DNA of 13,516 bases from Temnopleurus reevesii (lineage: Eukaryota > Echinodermata > Echinoidea > Temnopleuroida > Temnopleuridae), in assembly GCA_036244855.1 (NCBI GenBank), contig BQKZ01000473.1, positions 31,603 to 45,118 on the forward strand, in the 5' to 3' direction. A model generated the notes under the pieces. It was not told the origin of the DNA, ran no database searches, and saw only the letters and a program-made list of their open reading frames with translations. Below, piece by piece: positions 7,900-13,516 of this stretch (position 1 is its first letter; every line of letters begins with the position of its first letter). The position numbers were made by a program, and so were the translations under genes.

Positions 7900-9840
7900 C
7901 ATAATTAAATATTCACAAAGCTCAGGCGGAGAAAATAATTGTTTTTGGTTGTCCCCCAGCAACTGATCGTCATTTTTATTGTAAACAAATTTTTCATTTT
8001 ACTTATTGCTAAGATAAACAACAACAACAACAAATTGCAGTACATTGCAAATTTATAGACAAATTTGTGCACCATGAAAAGTTATTTTCAGAAGTTCTCT
8101 GGCCTCTTTCCTAGAATTAGTCATATTTTTGGTATTTTTGGACATAAAATATGTATAATAAAAGAGAAATATAGAAAGTTTATCCCACTGGCTGACCCTA
8201 TTTTTTATTTTAGAAATGGCATACATTGGGACAGCCAAAATCATTAAAATACTTTTTCTTCTTCATTTACAAGAACCCCAGGTTACTTTATAAGACAATA
8301 TTTTCATGTTTTTGGACCAATTTGACATTTTAGCTTTTATTTTGATACTGTATTTTTTCGACAGTGTTTGTATGCACATGAATATGCATTGTACTGAGTT
8401 AAAATTTTCAAAAGGCGAAAATATTAATAAAAAATCAAGCTTATATCTTATTCAAAAGTTAAATCCATGGGACTATTTGAAAATGAGTTAATGCATGTAC
8501 TGCGTAAGCCTTTATAAGGTTGTCCCTTTTGCAATTATGAATGATAATATTCCGAACGGATTGATAATCACCCTAAAATTAATTTTATCTCCTTTTATTA
8601 TGACGTAATAAACTTTTGAAAATGTACTCCCAGCTGAACTCCCAAATAAAATTATTTTTCATTCATTTGAAGTGAACTGAGAGGCCAATGAATGCAAGTT
8701 ACATTTGTATTTCCAAGCTCTCTGCCTATTTCTATATAAACTTTAATTTACTTTGACAAACTTCCCCTCTCGATTCAATGATTAGTGGGAATGAAGAAGA
8801 TTAAAAGTCTCGAAATAGAAAAAGAAAATTAAAGGAGTGTGCATTGTAGAATGTGGTTAATAAGTGAGTTATTTTTATTGAAAGAATAAATCTTTGAAGT
8901 GATTGTAATTGACAATTCAATCTGATTGTTCAACACACTAAGGACAGGAATTATTTTGCAACAAATTCATTCAATACTCCTTTCCTAAATTAGCAACACT
9001 ATCATTTTAAATTCTCTTTTTGGAATATTCCAGTGAAATATTTGTAATGTTGCCAAATTGATTCTTCAAAAGTTACCAAACTAATTTTTTTTAATGCTTA
9101 ATGCGTTGAAGGATTTGTGACAATTTTTGTGATTATTCCATTTAAAGATTCTCTGCAACAAACGACATGTGTTAAAGTAGAATTGAAATGTTCAGATTTG
9201 GTGCAGAATTTTTCTCTAGTTCTTCTCATACATCTTGTGAATTTTCTAGAGCCCTAGCTGCATCAAAATTATTGAACCATAACACAAAACGTGTTCCTAT
9301 CATGCTGAACCATTAAAGGTATAAATAAGCAATTGTCAGGATGCAGAATTTGATATGAAATGAGCCAATGTACTTAAAAACCATGTACTTGTATAAATGT
9401 GCAGAAATTTAAATCTATTATTGAACTGGCTTATTGATTTCATATGCTATTGTTTGTCATATCCACAATATTTCTAGATAAGGTCCTGTAATTGTATTTA
9501 CAAATAAATTCATTTATGTACAAATCTCAAGTATAGATAATGTGTCTCAAAATTATAGATAGAGAGATAGATATAAGGGATTTATCAGCAATTTATGCAT
9601 GGCAAATGAGGGCTGAATTGAATATGATTTACTCAATTAAAGTAAACATAAAATATGATAGAAATAGACGCATATACAATGGGAATGAGACAAAAATATT
9701 ATACAATATGCAAAATGAATAATGATATATTTAAGGGAATAGCTGATTGAAAAAGAGTCATTGAAAAATAAAGCATCTTCTGGAGAAGTCCCAGCAAAAA
9801 TAGATAATATAAATTTTCACAAAATCATCAGATTTGTATT
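7900..9840. other. AT-rich non-coding stretch
   Basis: Very AT-rich with no supported gene. Contains a (CAA)5 run at about 8017-8032 and a GATA-rich patch (ATAGATAGAGAGATAGATAT) around 9555. Short frames of about 60 codons on both strands near 8053-8491 and 9540-9722 overlap each other or consist of AT-biased residues (I, K, N, F, Y) without motifs. I see no transposon ends or tandem arrays here. Confidence 0.55.
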
Positions 9841-9899
9841 CATTCTGTGTGTGAACTTGGCTGCTGAGTGTGTATATACAGCAGTTCATTTACCATCCC

Positions 9900-10020
9900 A
9901 AAGTGTTATGATACACACCACTCTAACCACATTCCCTTAACCACACACACACTCACACAGATTCAGATGCTGGCTCAACCACACACAGAATCAGCTCTCC
10001 TCATTGGCCAACCCTCATAG
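9900..10020. promoter_or_regulatory. Candidate cis-regulatory cluster: RUNX-type words and CCAAT box
   Basis: Three perfect AACCACA words (reverse complement TGTGGTT, the core bound by RUNX-family factors) lie within 59 bp at 9925-9931, 9939-9945 and 9977-9983. CATTGGCCAACC (10002-10013) follows, whose complement GGTTGGCCAATG contains a CCAAT box in NF-Y context. Part of the AACCACA density comes from a CA-rich background (ACCACACACACAC), so chance enrichment is possible. No transcription start or TATA element can be tied to it. Confidence 0.3.
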
Positions 10021-10320
10021 TAGGAGCGGTCTCATTCATGCATATTCATGACTTCATTCAACCTTTTTCATGCTCATTATCTATGCACTGCCTGCACATC
10101 CAGTGAATGCAATGAGCCCCATACCGATCGTCCCCGCATACCCCAGCCGAACAAATCAGGCGTGGTGTTAGTATTATCTCTGCCTAGAATAAAGGGCCTG
10201 TTGTTAACCCAATAACATCGAGCCATTCCTACCGAGATTTGATTAGAAGATAAATGTTGAGATTGTAGTGAGGCTTTTTCAGCTCCAGGAAGGGGGTAAA
10301 AGATCACATCATCACATCGC
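10021..10320. other. Higher-complexity non-coding block, possible regulatory DNA
   Basis: Less AT-rich than either side. Visible words: ATTCATGCATATTCATGA (POU/octamer-like), a TTATCT/AGATAA pair (GATA-type), CATTCCT (TEAD-like) and GTTAACCC. The 81-codon minus-strand frame at 10077-10322 gives a peptide with no recognisable domain. The composition would fit a conserved non-coding element or an old repeat. Comparison with a related genome would decide. Confidence 0.25.
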
Positions 10321-10461
10321 AAACACTAATATTCAACTATTTATCAGCTGCATGCCTGGGCATTGGTATTCCCAATTCCCCATTCCTGAAATTTATTTGA
10401 TAAAATCCAAGAGGCAACTGCTTTTTTAAGACTGATATCACTACCCATCTTCTCCCAACAG

Positions 10462-10619
10462 ACTGTTTTCATCATCTGAGGAGCTGCTCGACATCGAGAG
10501 CTGCAGGGAATATCAGCTTACAGTGGCCCTGTGGTCAGGATACATTGATGAGTGGACTGTGGGTTCAAATCTTTGGATGAAGCTGTTTGCGTGAGGTCAT
10601 CAGCTAGAAGTTGTCTGGG
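10462..10619 (+). other. Splice-site-bounded segment, possible non-coding exon
   Basis: A pyrimidine-rich acceptor-like stretch CTTCTCCCAACAG ends at 10461, and a donor-consensus GGTAAGT begins around 10619-10620, leaving a 158-bp segment of raised GC. Two frames are open for much of it, but both meet TGA before the donor. It therefore cannot be an internal coding exon, though it could be an untranslated or lncRNA exon. It overlaps the tRNA-like sequence at 10520-10592, so exonised repeat or coincidence are both possible. Confidence 0.2.
10520..10592 (+). mobile_element. tRNA-like SINE relic (A and B boxes)
   Basis: TGGCCCTGTGGTC (10524-10536) resembles an RNA polymerase III A box (TGGCNNAGTGG) and GGTTCAAATCT (10562-10572) resembles a B box (GGTTCGANTCC). 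About 25 bp separate them, near the spacing in tRNAs. The 7-base T loop TTCAAAT is intact, but its flanking stem (GTGGG/CTTTG) no longer pairs well, and no acceptor stem is obvious. This fits the tRNA-derived head of an old SINE rather than a working tRNA. A 43-codon + frame crosses it, ending at a TGA at about 10592. The non-tRNA body and tail of the element could not be delimited. Confidence 0.45.
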
Positions 10620-10692
10620 GTAAGTTTGGAATGTTTTTTACTGTTATGGTATGCAAGTTTGATTACAGATAATATATTACTGCAGGTTATTT

Positions 10693-10693
10693 A

Positions 10694-10766
<73 letters not shown>
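10693..10766 (+). repeat. (GAT)n microsatellite passing into (GGT)n
   Basis: About 20 uninterrupted GAT triplets (10694-10754) followed by GGTGGTGGTGGT and an imperfect GATAATGAT. On the minus strand it reads as a run of His codons, which explains the poly-histidine frame at 10677-10919. That is an artefact, not a protein. Confidence 0.97.
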
Positions 10767-10901
10767 ATAATGATAGGGTGTGGTTGTTTTGGGGATGTAA
10801 AGTATCATATGCAGAGATTGAAATTGTTCTGAAATATGAATGATTTCTAAATTAAATGTGAATAAAGCACCAACTGAACGGAAGTGAGAGAGCAAACTTG
10901 G

Positions 10902-10920
10902 CAACAACAACAACAACAAC
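10902..10920 (+). repeat. (CAA)n microsatellite
   Basis: Six CAA triplets in a row. Similar short CAA runs occur near 2140 and 8017, so this trinucleotide recurs in the window. Confidence 0.9.
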
Positions 10921-11177
10921 TATACTCTCAGCCGTTTACTTCTGATGAAAACCTTGATGTTAAATTTTACCTCTTGCATAGCAGGAACGGTTGGCATCTC
11001 TGCATTCGTCAAACAAGTTGGATTTTAGTAAGGAGAAATTTTTCTCTGTTTTTTTTTTAATTATCGCCTTCCCATTTCCGAAGAGAAATATAGATTATTT
11101 TAATTGTTTGTTAGAGCTAGATACGTTTTAATTTCCATGTCATGGAATGAAAGCCTTCATTCCTGTGATTATTTTTT
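10921..11177. other. Unremarkable AT-rich spacer
   Basis: No frame, repeat family or motif that I can support between the CAA tract and the start of the second tandem duplication. Confidence 0.5.
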
Positions 11178-12218
11178 GAGTTCTTCAATCTTTTATTTTT
11201 CTATTTTCAGGAGGCAAATTTTTGAGCATCCTTGCAAAAGCAAGGAATGAGCTTTTTAACTTTAATTAATTTGCTCATTGATTAACATTGAAAATTCATG
11301 TTTGTAGTGTTTCAGTCTGTACCCTTCTGTGATTCTTTAGCGTACAGAAAATGTATTTAAAGAAATAGGTAAATATCCAGATGCATAGAGTCATTTTCAT
11401 CCTAATTTGTTAACAAGAAATATTAATACATTTATCAATATGAATAGACAATTCTTGAATCTCGACATTATGATTTATGTTCATTATGAGTACTTAGATC
11501 AATGTTTGTATTTTTTACTTGATTTGATTTTGCATTGAAAATTTGCCTTCACATCACACATATATATACAAGGCATGCATGGCTATGTGTATTATGTTGC
11601 TCAACTTAGGTCATATTAAAATGGGCTTCCATTTACAATAGATCATACACTATTTCCAAAATTCTATAGTTCCAACATCACAATAGGTGTTCCGATTGAT
11701 AGGTTTTTCATGGATGAAAAGATCGGCCCTTTTCTTCCTATTATTTTTACTCTGCCCCATTCCACAAGCGTTGACCTTGTTGCAAACATAGGGGCAAAGG
11801 AGAGAAAAGAAACCGAAAGAAAAGGGGGGGCTCCGCTTTTGTTATGAGGAAATATTCGCAAATACTATACCATGAAAAGGGGATTGATTCTAAAGCATTG
11901 CTTGTCGAATGGAATGAATGCAGCTCGGAGAGTTATTTCTTTTCTTTACATTGTCTGATCTCTCTGTTTTCTCGCTCTGTTTTCATGGATAGTTCCTCGC
12001 AGAACAATGCCCAATTGTTTGCGAGGTTGGAATGGTGGTTCTGGAGAATAGGAGAAATAGCAGAGATTGAGAGATGTTTTTTTGTCTCTCTTTTGGGGGT
12101 TTTGAATGCTATTCACTGGTAGGCTATACAATATGTACACAGAGCCACCAAGGATGGAATATACATACGTAGAAGTGAATGAAATCTTTTGAAATGTGGA
12201 AAAGGGAATTTGGGAGAA
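11178..12218 (+). repeat. Tandem duplication II, copy 1
   Basis: Aligns to 12403-13440 in the same orientation, with starts about 1.22 kb apart. The left part (11178 to about 11560) is clearly diverged, keeping landmarks such as TTCTATTTTCAGGAG, the hairpin TCCTTGC-AAAA-GCAAGGA (11229-11246), ACATTATGATTTAT-type words and CTTAGATCAATG. The right part (about 11561-12218) is nearly identical to its partner, with about 20 substitutions and a few small indels by eye over about 655 bp. Frames inside (11664-11861 minus, 11844-12122 plus, 11946-12140 minus) overlap on both strands and end differently in the two copies, so none looks like a conserved protein. Confidence 0.93.
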
Positions 12219-12402
12219 NGATGAAAGTGCGCATTCGCCGATTATAGACTCATTTCATAGGTGTATGTCAAACAACAGGAAAATATTGCGTTTGACGAGG
12301 TGGTGACTGTACTACATGTGAGCTGTAGAGGGCCGGAATAAGATGGAGCAATCATGCTCATTATCCATTGTTATAAAAAAGCACTGCCGGTAGACTGTGT
12401 TG
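12219..12402. other. Spacer between the copies of duplication II
   Basis: A 184-bp single-copy stretch starting with an ambiguous base (N at 12219) and including GCGCATTCGCCGATTATAG and GAGCAATCATGCTC (a 5-bp stem with a 4-base loop). It has no counterpart after copy 2, where the sequence becomes purine-rich. No gene is seen. Confidence 0.5.
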
Positions 12403-13440
12403 GAGTTCTTCATTCTGTTTTTTCTATTTTCAGGAGACACATTCTTTAGCATGATCCTTGCAAAAGCAAGGAATTAGCTTCTGAATTTTTTCATTTACAT
12501 TTATGTGCTTATTAACAATGAATCTTCATGTTTTAAGTATTTTAGTTTAAATCCCTCTGTGATTGTTTCGCCTACAAAAATGTAATTTTGAAGAAACATT
12601 AAAATGTATCTGTTATTCATTTTCGTCCCAATTTATAGTTGTTAAAGAGAAATATTAATACACTTCTGAATATTGATTGATAATTCTTGAGTCTCTACAT
12701 TATGATTTATATTCATTATTATTTCTTAGATCAATGCATTTTCAGTTTTCTTTTGATTTAATTTTGCATTGGAAAAACACACATATATACAAGGCATGCA
12801 TGGCTATGTGTATTATGTTGCTCAACTTAGGTCATATTAAAAGGGGATTCCATTTACAATAGATCATACACTATTTCCAAAATTCTATAGTTCCAACATC
12901 ACAATAGGTGTTCCGATTGATAGGTTTTTGGTGCGATGCAAAGATCGGCCCTTTTCTTCCTATTATTTTTACTCTGCCCCATTCCACAAGCGTTGACCTT
13001 GTTACAAACATAGGGGCAAAGGAGAGAAAAGAAACCGAAAGAAAAGGGGGGGCTCCGCTTTTGTTATGAGGAAATATTCGCAAATACTATACCATGAAAA
13101 GGGGATTGATTCTAAAGCATTGCATGTCGAATGGAATGAATGCAGCTCCGGAGAGTTCTTTCTTTTCTTTACATTGTCTGATCTCTCTGTTTTCTCGCTC
13201 TGTTTTCATGGATAGTTCCTCGCAGAACAATGCCCAATTGTTTGCGAGGCTGGAATGGTGGTTCCGGAGAATAGGAGAAATAGCAGAGATTGAGAAAGAT
13301 TTTTTGTCTCTCTTTTGGGGGTTTTGAATGCCATTCACTGGTAGGCTATACAATATGTATACAGAGCCACCAAGGATAGAAAATACATACGTAGAAGTGA
13401 ATGAAATCTTTTGAAATGTGGAAAAGGGAATTTGGGAGAA
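12403..13440 (+). repeat. Tandem duplication II, copy 2
   Basis: Partner of 11178-12218. It keeps the TTCTATTTTCAGGAG word (CAG at 12431-12433) and the TCCTTGC-AAAA-GCAAGGA hairpin (12455-12472), with a 3-bp insertion just upstream of the hairpin. From about 12779 on it follows copy 1 almost base for base until TTTGGGAGAA, where similarity stops. A plus frame at 13094-13327 overlaps the equivalent region of copy 1, but a 1-bp insertion (CTCCGGAG against CTCGGAG) and later changes shift the reading frame between copies, arguing against a coding role. Confidence 0.93.
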
Positions 13441-13516
13441 AGAATTGAATGATCAGAAGAGATGATTTAGTGAGATAGTGAGATAATTAGAGGGAGAGGG
13501 GATGGGGGGGGGGGGG
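13441..13516 (+). repeat. Purine-rich end with a 13-base G run
   Basis: After the end of duplication II the sequence becomes A/G-rich (GATTTAGTGAGATAGTGAGA) and finishes with 13 consecutive G bases at 13504-13516. The run reaches the window edge, so its true length is unknown. It may be natural or a sequencing or assembly edge. Confidence 0.7.

Noticed and set aside
8053..8247. Frames of about 60 codons on both strands over the same bases
   Set aside because: They mirror each other across AT-rich DNA and contain no motif. This is a chance effect.
10520..10592. A functional tRNA gene
   Set aside because: The T stem pairs poorly and no acceptor or anticodon stem is convincing, so only a tRNA-like relic is supported.
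10677..10919. Poly-histidine protein on the minus strand
   Set aside because: It is the translation of a (GAT)n microsatellite read in reverse, with no other sequence supporting a protein.
11664..13353. Similar frames in both copies of duplication II (plus and minus strands)
   Set aside because: Frames overlap on both strands, and 1-bp indels between the copies shift them. The similarity is explained by recent DNA duplication or conversion rather than by protein conservation.

Overview
This window looks like non-coding, repeat-rich DNA from an animal nuclear genome. It is AT-rich overall, with many microsatellites, short interspersed-element relics, tandem satellite-like arrays and local duplications. 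No open frame is longer than 155 codons, and none shows a convincing protein family. The style (AGCCCCGGTCACA-type hairpin elements, a retroelement tail ending in a (TCAT)n tract, abundant GAT/CAA/TCAT microsatellites) suggests a marine invertebrate, possibly an echinoderm such as a sea urchin. That is inference from style, not a database match. I could support no protein-coding gene, no structural RNA gene and no prokaryotic feature.

Layout: 1-170 holds a 136-bp foldback (MITE-like) element, followed by a degenerate direct repeat (186-409). 410-1620 is AT-rich and otherwise unremarkable. 1621-1890 is richer in GC and CpG. 2116-2157 is a GTT/AAC hairpin. 2170-3390 is a long purine-rich tract with G-quadruplex motifs, and it contains a duplicated ~190-260 bp block in which a 22-bp unit has grown to four copies. 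3399-5150 and 5281-6876 are two tandem copies of a ~1.6-1.75 kb segment. Each begins with an array of ~92-bp repeats and continues into the same unique flank. The first copy alone carries a second 136-bp foldback element, so the other copy serves as the empty site.

6880-7260 is a less AT-rich block that may be regulatory. 7593-7899 looks like the 3' end of a non-LTR retrotransposon: 17-bp repeats, a hairpin, AATAAA, then (TCAT)n. 7900-9840 is AT-rich with nothing I could support. 9900-10320 is a more complex stretch with three RUNX-type AACCACA words and an inverted CCAAT box. 10520-10592 is a decayed tRNA-like (SINE-type) sequence. A (GAT)n and a (CAA)n tract follow. 11178-12218 and 12403-13440 are a second tandem duplication of ~1.04 kb. 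Its left third is clearly diverged, but its right two thirds are nearly identical.

No genes work together here. The main story is structural: two independent local tandem duplications, foldback elements that give relative timing, and one foldback family whose 34-bp core sits in opposite orientations in its two copies.
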